Shown piece by piece: positions 21,353 to 31,825 of a stretch of DNA of 64,000 bases. The notes below the pieces were generated by a model. The model did not search any database. It was not told where the DNA came from and saw only the letters and a list, made by a program, of their open reading frames with translations. Origin of the DNA: Annona cherimola (lineage: Eukaryota > Streptophyta > Magnoliopsida > Magnoliales > Annonaceae); contig CM059972.1 in NCBI GenBank assembly GCA_030490835.1, positions 34,017,452 to 34,081,451 of the forward strand, given 5' to 3'. Numbering within the stretch: the first letter of the stretch is position 1; every line of letters begins with the position of its first letter. The translations under genes were made by a program, and so were the position numbers.

Positions 21353-23211
21353 TTGTATTGCATGTGCCGAAGCAGAGCCAGAAAGGAGATTGTTATTCCT
21401 TTTGATCCGGAACCCAAGCGAATGTATTTGAGAAGGTGTCGTAAGAGCAGGGAGGTTAGGAACGAACAACATACTATAGAGCGCATCGAGAACCAAGACA
21501 AGAACGTTCACGCAAACCAGCAGGGGAACCAAAGGATTGAGATTCCAAATCATCCACCTCAAGATGATTTGGACCAACCCATTTAGGATCTCATTATGCT
21601 TGGCCAAAATGCAGTTCAGACTAGCATTGCACCTCCTCCTATCGACACCAACAATTTCGAGATCAAGCCGGTGATTTTCCAGATGCTCCAGTCCATTGTG
21701 CAGTTCGGAGGGCTCGCATTTGAAGACCCACACCGCCATCTGCGAAATTTCCTGCAGATAATGAACATGTTCAAACAGAATGGAGTCTCCGACGAGCCAA
21801 TGCGGCTTTGGACTTTTCCATTTTCTCTTCGGGACAGAGTTTCAGAGTGGCTAGACTCTTTGCCCTCGAACTCTGTCAACACATGGAACGACTTGGCTCA
21901 GAAATTCTTGGAGAAATATTTCCCACCTGCCAAGCTAGCCAAACTGAGAATGGATATAGTCTCGTTCAAGCAACACGGAGAGGAGACCTTATCAGAGGCG
22001 TGGGATCGCTTCAAAGACCTGCTCCGAAAATGCCCGCATCATGGAATTCAGCAATGGGTTCAAATATAAATTTTCTATAACAGTCTCTAGGATTCCACCC
22101 GACACATGGTGGATTTTTCTTTAAACGGTTCTCTGCTGAGGAAAAGCTATCAAGAATCGTACGCCATACTCGAAAACATGGCAGCCAATACTTAGCAACT
22201 GCCATCTGATAGAAGCGGAAGTGGGGGTCTACTCCAATCCGACGCAGTTTCATCAATTAAGGCCCACATCGACGCTTTATCTCGGCAGATTCAGAGCTTG
22301 TCCAGGCCAGCCAATGTCAGTGCACTAGGGGCGTCTACACCACAGCAGTCGACAGCAGCAGATATTTGCACGTGGTGGGGTGAATTCGTCCATCCCAGTG
22401 ATGAATGTGCCTCCAATCTGGAGTCCATTAATTACGTGGAAAATTTCTAGAGAAATCCAACAAATAAATATGGAAACAACTACAACCCAAGCTGGAGAAT
22501 CATCCCAACTTCTCATGGAACAATCAGACGAGGCCAAATCAGCCACCTGGATTCTTGCAGCAGCCCCCGTTGTAACAACCAACAAGACCAATGCAATTCA
22601 ATCCACCACAGCGAGAAGAGAAGAAATCTGATATGGAAAACCTTTTTATGCAATTCATGCAATCCCAGATCACGACGAATAGAAACTTGGAAGCTCGGAT
22701 AGGCCAACTAGCCTTAGCCCTGAATAACTGGCCTCATGGTTCGTTGTCAAGCGACACCGAGCAAAACCCAAAAGAAAAAGGCAAAGAACAGGTCCAAGCA
22801 GTCACGTTGCGTAGTGAGAAGCAGTTACCCGATGCAATTCCACTAGAATCGGTAACTAAGCCCACGAATCCTCTGATTCAGCAGTCGCAGGAGCCAAAAG
22901 AACCAAACACTACTCAGAAGCAACCGGACGTTGAAATCGCCACGAACCAAAGGCCGCCTCCTCCATTTCCTCAAGGATTGGCAAAGACTAAAAAGGAGGG
23001 TCAATTCAAGAAATTTCTAGAGGTATTGAAGCAGCTTGATATCAATATACCTCTCGTTGAATCCTTGGAACAGATGCCTAGCTACGCCAAATTCATGAAA
23101 GATGTGCTATCGAGGAAAAGGCGGTTAACGAAATTCGAGACGGTGGAATTAACAAAGGAAACCAGTGCTAGGGTGCAGAGGAAGCTGCCTCCTAAACTCA
23201 AGGACCTATGA
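21353..23211 (+). pseudogene. Athila-like gag, broken
   Basis: One reading frame with stops at 21584, 22067 and about 22088 encodes a basic N-terminus, then a gag domain (FEDPHRHLRNFLQIMNMF, FPFSLRDRVSEWLDSLP, NTWNDLAQKFLEKYFPPAK). A zinc knuckle follows near 22367. Here its second Cys is Trp (CTWWGEFVHPSDEC); the copy at 62654 keeps Cys (CTWCGEFVHPSDEC). After a frame change the C-terminal part (22591-23211) has MENLFMQFMQSQ and a Pro/Gln-rich tail ending in RKLPPKLKDL. It would form the capsid, but the stops prevent a full product. Confidence 0.85.
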
Positions 23212-23212
23212 A

Positions 23213-23532
23213 GTTTTACTATACAGTGCATAATTGGAAACTAATACTTCGGGAGAGCTTTATGCGACCTGGGAGCCAGCATTAATCTCTGCCCAAGTCA
23301 ATTTTTAGAAAATTGGGCCTCAGGGAAGCCCGACCTACAACAGTGACGCTGCAACTAGCGGATCGATCTATCGCGTATCCGGAAGGTATTATTGAAGATG
23401 TTCTTGTCAAGGTGGATAAGTTCATTTTTCCTGCAGATTTTATTATCTTGGACTATGAAGAAGATCGAGATGTGCTAATTATTTTAGGTCGACCTTCCTC
23501 GCAATGGGCAATGCAATAATCAATGTACGAGC
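23213..23532 (+). pseudogene. Athila-like aspartic protease, frameshifted
   Basis: The catalytic region reads ALCDLGASINLCP in the frame after gag. A frameshift lies just downstream. The next frame (23313-23519) carries LADRSIAYPEGIIEDVLVKV and ends at IILGRP, where another frameshift occurs. Order and motifs match a retroviral-type protease between gag and RT. At least two frameshifts and two stops break it. Confidence 0.82.
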
Positions 23533-24079
23533 CGGAGAATTAACCATGCAGGTGCAAAATGAATAAGTCACGTTCAATGTGCTCAAGGCAATACAGAGCC
23601 TAACTGATTCCGAGGGTTGCTTTAGGATTGACATGGTCAAATCAAAGGTTCTAGAGTTTTTCTCGACTAGTATTGAGCAGGACCCAAAGAAGACTGAAAA
23701 TAAGGGGCGCAAGTTATCTGTTTGCACTAAAGACCGACTCGCTGATTACATCGAGCTCGAACGATTGACCGAGCCGGTAGAAAGCCAAGACATGGGAGAT
23801 AAAGTCAATGACGGAATAGAAGGAGATAAAATTAAGAAAAATGGACATTTACATATCCACATACCCTTATCTTACCTACCGAAAAGTCAAACTCGGCATG
23901 ACTCACTGGATCAATGTAAAACCCTGGAATCATTATCCAGTCAAAACCCTGACAAACGCCGGTATCGTCTTTGTAGGAAATTAACTAAGCCACTTGAGGG
24001 GGCTAGGGGTAGATCGGAAAATCCATGTTGTAGTCTGAATGGCAGGGAGTTCGAGGTGGAGAAACTGAAGGAAGATTGA
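23533..24079 (+). pseudogene. Protease-RT linker remnant
   Basis: A frame of 166 codons (23579-24079) continues the protease region (LKAIQSLTDSEGCFRIDMV), as in the linker between protease and RT of Athila-like pol. It is hydrophilic with no catalytic motif. It ends at a stop at 24079 with no RT after it. The next sequence resembles the post-integrase region, so the pol deletion breakpoint lies near 24080-24115. Confidence 0.6.
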
Positions 24080-25131
24080 ACAACAGGAACGTCTGGCTGA
24101 GAACGTTAAACTTAACGCTGAATGGGAGGCAACCCATTGCTCATTTTGATTCGCATTTTTGTTTTTGTTTTTGTTTTCTTTTATTTTCTGGAAAATAATT
24201 TTGAATATAATTTCACAAGGATCATGCTTGGAAGCAGCCAAAAGAAATTTTTTTTAAAAATTGACGAAAGGCATCAGCGCCTAGGCACCGCAGGGGGCAC
24301 CCCAGCACCATGATGAAGATCCCAAGAACACGGGGTGCCCCGGCGCCACAAGTTAGCGCCCCGGCCTCGGGTCGTGGACAGCGCGACCCGGATGCCTTAT
24401 AAAGTCTGGGTTTAAGGTTTAAACCCTAAACCGCATGCCCCAGCGTCGAAAAACCCTATTTTCTCCTCCAATCAGTTTTCCATTGATTCCAAGCCATTTC
24501 AACTAAAATCCAACCACATTTCATCAAGGAATCATCCCCACATTCCATCCATTCCATTTCCCATTTCATTTCACTTTCTCCCCTTTTGCTTAGATCCACT
24601 CAAATCCATTCAAAACTCCAGTTTTTCATCACCAAATCCTAAGCCTAACACCTACATTGGGATTCCCATCACTTCCCCCATCATTTGGGCTCCATTTTGA
24701 GCCCCACCATCTTCATCTTCTCCGTCTAGAACCGAAAGCTACTGTCAGCAGATTGGTGCCTAGGCGCCGCTACCCCCTCGCCCCGACACCAATACAAAAA
24801 CAGGATAGGTTCAGATTTTAGGCGGAAGGCTTTTTTGGGTAAAAATTTCTCCATTTTTGGTGCATTTTAATTTTCTTTGAAGTGGTTTGGTAATTGTTTG
24901 AGTGGAAAATTGGATTGGACTGGTGGGTTTTTGTGAATTGATCTACGGGTTGGAGATTGATTTGGGTGGTTAGTCTGTGGATTGATCTATTGGTGGGTTT
25001 TTGTTGGTATTGGTTTGATACTTGATTGGTTTGGTGATTAGTTGGTGGAGGTTGACCTGTTAATTGCTTGTGGTGCATTTTTGGAGTTTGGCCTGTTTGT
25101 TTGTATTGGACTCTTGATTGCAAGGAGAGAT
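24080..25131 (+). other. Non-coding region between deleted pol and the late ORF
   Basis: It begins with a GGGAGGCAACCCA motif at about 24125, then T-rich sequence, GGCGCC-type boxes (24270-24360), a TATA box (24398-24404), a C/T-rich leader and a G/T-rich stretch. A further box with GGTGCCTAGGCGCC is near 24757. No protein gene is visible. Confidence 0.55.
24398..24404 (+). promoter_or_regulatory. Possible internal promoter of the late ORF
   Basis: TATAAAG follows a GC-rich stretch with GGCGCC-like boxes resembling those upstream of the LTR TATA box. It lies about 730 bp before the ATG of the late ORF. The arrangement suggests a second transcription start inside the element, which is inference. 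Confidence 0.35.
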
Positions 25132-25350
25132 ATGGCTTCATCATCATTAGCCAAGAGGAAGAAAGTATAGGAGCCCGTCGAATTTGACGCAAACAAATTT
25201 GTGTCTGCCCAAGCGTTCAAGCGGTACACAGATGCACTCTAGAAAAGGCACTTGATTTCAGAGAGAGGAATCAAGATAGACGAGTTCTCCGACGCTCCAC
25301 TCCTCAACTTGCATGCTCGAGGTTGGCAGCAGTTCGTGGCACAGCCCCAA
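25132..25350 (+). pseudogene. Late ORF of the Athila-like element, 5' part
   Basis: From ATG at 25132 (MASSSLAKRKKV) the frame has stops near 25168 and 25240, then reads HARGWQQFVAQP up to the solo LTR at 25351. The type is the plant 'putative plant transposon protein' domain often found as an extra ORF in plant elements (name from memory). Taking out the solo LTR and one CCCAA copy puts this part in frame with the part at 28080. Its function is unknown; it occupies an envelope-like position. Confidence 0.65.
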
Positions 25351-28079
25351 TGTGGCACCCCGAACCGAGGCGTCCACATAATCCTTACTCCAAGACTTGT
25401 CGATTGGTAAATGTGACTCAGGATTGTTGCCCTGATCACGCGGCGGGTACTTAATTGGATCTCGTCCAAAATTTTTTCTTCTCTTTCATCACATAGACAT
25501 ACATTCATTATCATTGGACTTATCCATATCATCATAAAATCATTCATATATTCTTTTATTGGAATAATTCACATAAATACAATCATGTTTGTAATATCCA
25601 TAAAACATGTCTTTAACATAATTATCATACATTTGTCTCTTTGGACGCATACATATAACTGCAATTAAATTTGTAGATCATTTCTACCTAGCATCCTTTA
25701 TGAGTTAGCTCCATAGCCTGTTTGTCATTTTGAAAACACATATGAGTAATAATACTCAGTAATCAAGCCTTTTTCTTTGGCAAGTAAACATTTTCCTTTC
25801 ATTCAAATGCATTTCTCCTATTTGATAGGAGACACTTACCAAGTGATCAACTACCAATGAGACTGAAACCTTTTTATATAAACCTTTCATGCATCTCATG
25901 AAAATGCAATGCATTCATTCATATATAACTTTCCATGTGCCTCCAACCTCTGGGAGGACGCCGCCGGCACACAGCCCTTGCGACTTGACAATAGTGAAGG
26001 GGAACCCTCTGATCCGCTTACTACCTCCACCAAAGCCTCTTTCTTGTGCACCATGTTCATATATACATATGCAGACATGACATGCTCTATAAAACTTGAT
26101 AAATCATTTAGAAAGTAATTTAACAAGCATTTAGTAATCATTTCAGGTAAAGCATTGTAGGAATGGTCATCCTTAAATATAATTCATAAAAAACGTGAGC
26201 AAACAATTTGCAATCATTTAAAAATATTTAGAAAGCATATAGCTTGCTTACCTCCTCAGTCTATGTCCTCCACCTTTTCCTTTCCTTTTCCTATATAAGG
26301 AAAAATGATATTTTATCTATATCATTTCATATTTTAGTTTACTTCCCATGCGTGCTTTATAATCATCCATTGCCTCATTTCTATAGAGGTTAATCTTATT
26401 AATATACTTGGTCAGTATCTCCTTATATGGATTTTTATCCATAAATCCTTTAAAAATTCCATCCATATATCCTCATAAATATATAAAAATAAATCTCAAT
26501 TTTTTCCCAAAATCACGCTGTCCACTGTTCATGGGTACTGTTTACATTTACTGTTCACCCAAGGTTACTGTTCACAACAACGTGGGTTACTGTTCACGGG
26601 TTCCAAAAATTGACATTTTTTTTCCAAAAATAAAAATACCATGACATTGCTTATGTTTAGTATATCATGGAAAAATTCATGCATTTTGAATTTATCATTA
26701 TTAACTTGGCTAAATAAATTATTTTCTCCATATACTAAAAATCAACATAAATTCACTTAAGCATAATCCTGAATTCCAAAAATTATGAAATTAATATATC
26801 ATCATTCCAACATCATATTTATCATATTCATTCATCCCAAATCATCATTGATCAATTTTGGAGCATTATTTACACATATCATATGCTGTCTTCCCGAATG
26901 CTCTATCTTTGTTCCAAATTTTTGATATTTTGGCATAATTCCGATTAAGAATTATAAATATACTTATTTTCTCATGCTTAGGAAATATCTAAGCATAATT
27001 TTACCCTACTTAACATCCAAAAGAAATTTGAATAGAAATCACTTACCCGGAGTGGAGATATCCCTCTTCTTCTCACACTTTCTCTCTCTAACTTTCTCCT
27101 TTTCTTTCTCCTCAAGGCTAAAACGTGGTGGGGGTAAAAAATGCTCAAATGGAGCTGGGTTTGCTATGCTTTGGACGTCCCCCCTTGGCCCCTATTTATA
27201 GGGCTTGATTTTTCATAAAATTGGATTTTACCCCCCCTTGCTTGATGTATTAAATTGTAAATGTATTTTTTTATAATTTCAAAAAGGTGCATTGAGCCAA
27301 GAGCAGCCACCCTACAGCAGCTCCAGCCCCCTATGGCAGCCCTATTTTTCATAATTTTTTATTTTTAAAATTATTTAATTTAGGCTAATTAAATCTTAGC
27401 CATTGATCATTGACGAGGATAAATTTTGAGCCGTTGGATTTGGCTCCATTTTCCACAGCCCCTGCATGTCCAGCCACCTTTGCAGATTTGCATTTAATTT
27501 TTTTATTTTTTAATTATTTAATTTTAATAAAAAGTCAAAAGTAGAATTTATGAAAAGTTAAGCTACTTTTTGATCTCCTTTTGACGTTTCATCTTGACCT
27601 TCAATTTGTGATTTTAATCACATCTTAAACTATTCATCATGTCCATCATGGATTTTTAATCATTCATACAAAATTTCATCGAAATCCGACGCCCGGATTG
27701 CAAATTATGAATTTTTCTTTAATTTTTCACTAAAATCAAAAATTCCATTAAAATATCAAAAAGTATTGTTATTTCGTCCTGTAGTGATTAAATATCCTTT
27801 TTCGTCTTTTTGTGATTAAGTTAATACAAGTGATTAACTCTTAATTACGTGTCTTAATCCCAAGGTTACTATTCGCGTGCACTATTCACGTGGGTTAAAT
27901 TCTTAATTGCATTATTTTAATCTCCAATACACATATCCAAAAATATAATTCATGAATTTTCATTTATCATAAAAATAATTACAAAGAATTTAGGATTTAC
28001 AACCCGAAATGACGCATATATGGTCTGGGTTTCACAATAACCCTAGGGTTTTATACGTGTCTAAGATTGGGATTTCACA
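25351..28079 (-). mobile_element. Solo LTR of the giant-LTR family inside the late ORF
   Basis: This 2729-bp LTR is flanked by a perfect 5-bp target duplication CCCAA (25346-25350 and 28080-28084). On the minus strand it starts TGTGAAATCCC and ends GGTGCCACA. It shares with the giant LTR the terminal 100 bp, the conserved core (about 25930-26010), the splice-bordered segments (25688-25717 and 26252-26290) and the LTR start. It is shorter and diverged, so it is a subfamily. There are no internal genes, so it is a recombined solo LTR. Confidence 0.88.
26252..26290 (-). other. Mini-exon-like segment 1, solo LTR
   Basis: On the minus strand a 39-nt purine-rich block lies between an acceptor-like ATATAG and a donor GTAAGCAAGC, the same donor sequence as at 2421 and 34802. 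It lies at the equivalent position in the LTR. Confidence 0.4.
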
Positions 28080-28985
28080 CCCAACCTGCTATTACTCCTG
28101 CGGTCAATGAGTTTTATGCAAATGCAGTGGAACATGAAGAGGGGCGAATGACAGTCAGGGGCAAGATTGTCTCATTCCATGCGGAGGCGATCAACTCGTA
28201 TTATGGGATAGATTCTTTCGATCACCCTGATGAGTATGAGGCAATCCTGGAGGGAGAAAACCGAGATGTCGATTCCATAACCAGGCCGTTTTGCCAGAGG
28301 CCACCGGTTTGGAAGTTGACGGGCAACTAGCTAACCTCCTTCAAGTGGAGTGATATGCTTTCCCATGGGAGGATGATTTTCCACTTCATCTCGGCCCGGA
28401 TGATACCATCAACCCACATCAGAGAGGTGACAATGGACAGGGCCCTCTTGATATACGCCATCTACAGTGGGCTGACGATCGACGTCGGAAGGCTGATCTA
28501 CTATCAGATCTGCGTCTGTGCGACTGCACCCTAGGCAGCTATTTGTTCCCATTCCTCATCACCTGGCTCTGCAAGCGAGTCGGCGTCAGATGGGAGCAGA
28601 TGGAAGAGGTCTTGAACTGTTAGGCCATCATCGACGACCTCTCCTACCGCACCCAGCCCCGAGTCCACACCGCCATGACGTGCCCCAGAGCGGCTCCAGC
28701 TGTGGGTCCCTCCTCACAGCCACTATCCATGGGCGAGCGGCTAACCAACTTGGAGAATTTGGTTGCAGCCCATGCCAGGTACCGGCGTCAGCATGACAAG
28801 GCGATGGAGGCCTACTTACGGTGGATTGCGGAGGACAGCCAGATCGACGTCTCCACCCTCCCGCCTTTCCCGTCGACGCCACCAGAGGTCAGAGCATGCT
28901 TCAGGCAACCACCCAGCAGACCTAGCCCGCCGATAGCGAGGACGAGGACGCCACCGAGTCCGATTCTTGAGGGAGTCCCGGTCCT
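28080..28985 (+). pseudogene. Late ORF of the Athila-like element, 3' part
   Basis: Following the target duplication the frame reads AITPAVNEFYANAVEHEEG and VRGKIVSFHAEAINSYYGI, then, after a stop at 28330, FKWSDMLSHGRMIFHFISAR and DRALLIYAIYSG. This order is typical of the plant transposon protein domain. Later parts, about 28500-28930, run in two frames and are Pro/Arg-rich. Several stops and frame changes are present. About 350 codons are recognisable overall, including the 5' part. Confidence 0.65.
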
Positions 28986-30110
28986 TTCATTTTGTTTTTA
29001 TTTTTTCTTTTCATTGTATTTTCATTATTAGTTCATTTTAGGTCATCATGCATTGAGGACAATGCATCTCTCAAGTTTGGGGGGGTGTATAATTCTCAAC
29101 CATAGGTTAGTTTTTCACGTTAGTTTCTCATGTTTTATTTTATGTTGTATGTTATGTTAATTCCAACTAATGAAAGTTATCTTTGTTTCAATCCATCTTA
29201 TTGTGAAAATATGCAAGGTTGTGATTAATGTTGACTTGAAATTGAATTTATGTAAGAATGGGCAATTCAGATTAAAAACCAAGTATAAAAGCAAGTTGAA
29301 ATTGACATGTGAAAGAACTAAAAGGAATTTCATAATACATTGTTCTAATTCGATTACATGTATATCTTCCAGACTGAAATGATGAGAACTGAATTAAATA
29401 AATGTTGATCATGTACTTTAATAGGTTCAGAAATGGTATTATTTCACATAAAATCACACAAGCATGTTCAGTATCCCTAACAAGGCATCAGGAAAATAAA
29501 AAGGGGGTGGTTGACCTGAGCTGAGTAACCGGGACTTAGCATCAACAAATGACAAGGTTCGCATAAAAAAGAAAAGGAAAATCACAGTAATAACTCTTTA
29601 AAATCAAAATTCTCCCCGTATACCCTGAAATATGGTGAGGGGAGCTAAAAAAAATAGATCTCCAGATATCCTGAAATATGGCGAGGAGAATTTTTGCAAC
29701 AAGTTTGGGGGGAAAAAGAATGTGCAGTTGGTAGAAATTGAATATAGTGAATTATTATTATTTTTTGTAACCAGTTTATTCAGCGTAAACTTTGGTTTGC
29801 TTGTGTACGTTAATTTTCTAACTAGTTTTCTGATCCAATGGAAGATTAACGTGTTGAATTATGACGATGCACTATGGAATTTTTGGCACCCACATGTGAC
29901 TTGTTTTGAGAACGAAAATGCATGCCTTGTTTGTGTAATGGATGATTTTTCAAGTTAGATTAATCTTGACCTTGTGAAATAGATAAGTGGATTGATTTTT
30001 CAAAGCATAACAGGAAGCAAACGGAGTTGGCAGAGTCTGCATTCATTCATTGATTCATTGATTCATTTATTCATTATTTTGCATGTGTTGCACAAGGACT
30101 AGCAACATTT
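28986..30110 (+). other. 3' untranslated region of the Athila-like element
   Basis: It contains an ATGCATT/AATGCAT hairpin followed by TCAAGTTTGGGGGGGTG at about 29074, a polypurine-like motif seen in this lineage. A pair of related hairpins lies at 29615-29690 (CTCCCC/GGGGAG, then TCTCC/GGAGA, around a shared CCTGAAATATGG). AAGTTTGGGGGG recurs near 29702. The small open frames here look like chance. Confidence 0.55.
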
Positions 30111-30123
30111 AAGTTTGGGGATG
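30111..30123 (+). other. Polypurine tract
   Basis: AAGTTTGGGGATG directly precedes the 3' LTR at 30124 and is the likely plus-strand primer of the Athila-like element. Confidence 0.75.
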
Positions 30124-31709
30124 TGATAACTCGTAAAAATACGAGTTATCATGGCTCATTTCAAACTTTATTTGTGCGTTAGTACGAGAGATTAGACTTA
30201 ATTTTCATTCATTTAGTTTAATTTCCACTCACTTCGCATTTTAGGAGCATTATTTAGTTTTTAGGCATTTTTAGCATTAATTAGGTATTTTTAGTCCATT
30301 TACTTAGTTTTTTCATCTTTTGCAGGAAGGACGGGAAATATGAAGGCTTGCGAGTGAGTGGAATCCAGATTGAGATCAGGTCATAAGGCAAGTGGATGGC
30401 GCCCAGGCACCACCCTAGTGCCTTCGCCAGGACCCCAGAAAAATTTAGAAAACAAGTGGCTTCCAGTGAGTTGGCGCCTAGGCACTAGCCAGGGGCGCCC
30501 AGGTGCCACCTTACTAACATGCAGAGCAGCACAACAGGGTTTTTGAAGCCACAAGTCATACCGCTTCTAGGAAGTTGGCGCCTAGGCGCCAAGGCATGAA
30601 ATCCTAGGGTTTGCAGAGAAGTTCCAAGTTGCCCAGCACACAGAGAGTTGGTGCCTAGGCACCAATACGCATCTGTATGTAAAACTTTCAGTGCTTAGGC
30701 TGTGCAACTGGATTTTATAAATAGATCCTAGGAGGTTCACGCATGAAAAAAAAAGAGAGAGGAGAGCCCAAAAATGAACTACACAATAAGAGAAAGAGAA
30801 AATCGCAATTAAAGCACAGATTGAAGAGAGGATTCAACCCCGTTGGTGGAAGCCGCCGAAAAATAGTTTTCTCTATTTCTTTCTAATTTTCTTTCTCTGC
30901 TTCATGTATACTTTTAATATGGATGTAATGGATGTTGTGATCATGTTTATAAACTAAACCTCTATTAGATGGATAGTTAGGATAAATTGAATTCTAAACT
31001 ATATTGTTTTTAGTTCTTTGAATTTTAGGAATGAATATTTGATTTTATATATGATTGGGTATGATTTACCTTTGCATGTGCAGATTTAATGCTTTTTACA
31101 AGATTAGCTACCTTGTAAGATGATTTAATTGCTTGATTTATCCTTGAAAGATGAAAATCTCTGCTAGATCCACGGCAAAGTATAGGTTTCTTCTTGGTTA
31201 AGGGGAGTTGTTTAACGGATAGGGATATACCGTTAAACCCCGTGTAGTCATTAAACAGGTTATGAACTTATCAATTTCACTTTATTTAATGGCATGGGAA
31301 CATAGCAATTAAATAAGGTGTGATTAGCTTTATATAATATTGGAAGACATATATAGAGATTAATGAACTTGGGTTAGTAAATCGATACATAATCTAATTA
31401 AAAAGAACCAATGCAATATAGTTTAGATTCAAGGATTCCAAGCTATCCATCTGTCATCCCTGATTAGTAACTCTGTTTCTGGTATCCAGTAGTTTCGTAA
31501 ACTCTACTCTGATTTCTTTTTGTAGTCGTAGCTTTAGTTTAAATCACAAACTCAAAATTCTCTACCCCTCGAAAGCAATCAAACTAATTAAAAATTTAGG
31601 TTAACAATTTCTCATGGGAACGATACTCTACTCACTCTTTATTACTTGACACGACACGTATAGTTGCGTGAATAGCAAGCATTTTAATTAACATATACGC
31701 AGCTCGTCA
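30124..31709 (+). repeat. Athila-like 3' LTR
   Basis: This 1586-bp LTR begins with a perfect 12-bp hairpin (TGATAACTCGTA, AAAA, TACGAGTTATCA) and ends CAGCTCGTCA. It keeps a consensus TATA box, TATAAATAG at 30716-30724, where the 5' LTR has TATTAATAG, and GGCGCC boxes upstream. Divergence from the 5' LTR is several per cent. Confidence 0.9.
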
Positions 31710-31789
31710 CTCGCCCTATCTAGATTTAACATATCATATTTTTAATCAATGTCAATCGTACCCATATCATTTCTAATTTTGTAAAATGG
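31710..31789 (-). pseudogene. End of pol from an older copia element
   Basis: On the minus strand about 12 codons read FYKIRNDMG, matching the C-terminus of the young copia pol ([15 protein letters not shown]). The rest is AT-rich. This supports an older copia element, same orientation, as the target of the Athila-like insertion. The stretch is short, so the call is tentative. Confidence 0.5.
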
Positions 31790-31825
31790 TGTGGCTCCCC
31801 GAACCGAGGCATCACATTTGTCCTT
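31790..31825 (-). repeat. Inverted LTR-end stub
   Basis: TGTGGCTCCCCGAACCGAGG is the reverse complement of the giant-LTR 3' end. It is 36 bp long and directly followed by an LTR start in the other orientation at 31826 (TGTGATACCC). It repeats the stub-plus-inverted-LTR pattern of 9858-9925. Confidence 0.6.

Larger units (their letters stand above)
19588..31709 (+). mobile_element. Athila-like gypsy retrotransposon lacking RT/RNase H/integrase
   Basis: LTRs at both ends begin TGATAACTC and end in TCA. The flanks CTCCC and CTCGC look like a target duplication with one change. After the 5' LTR comes an Asp-tRNA-type primer site, then broken gag, protease and linker. The sequence then jumps to a GGGAGGCAACCCA motif that I associate with the region after integrase in Athila-like elements, so RT, RNase H and integrase are deleted. 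A late ORF of plant-transposon type follows, split by a solo LTR, then a polypurine tract and the 3' LTR. LTRs differ by several per cent, so the element is much older than the copia element. Confidence 0.85.

Noticed and set aside
26408..27201. Open frames inside the solo LTR on the plus strand
   Set aside because: They run antisense to the LTR, are short and AT-rich, and have no counterpart in related LTRs.
29632..29958. 108-codon frame in the Athila-like 3' region
   Set aside because: No motif, AT-rich, not in phase with the late ORF, and lies across a hairpin pair.
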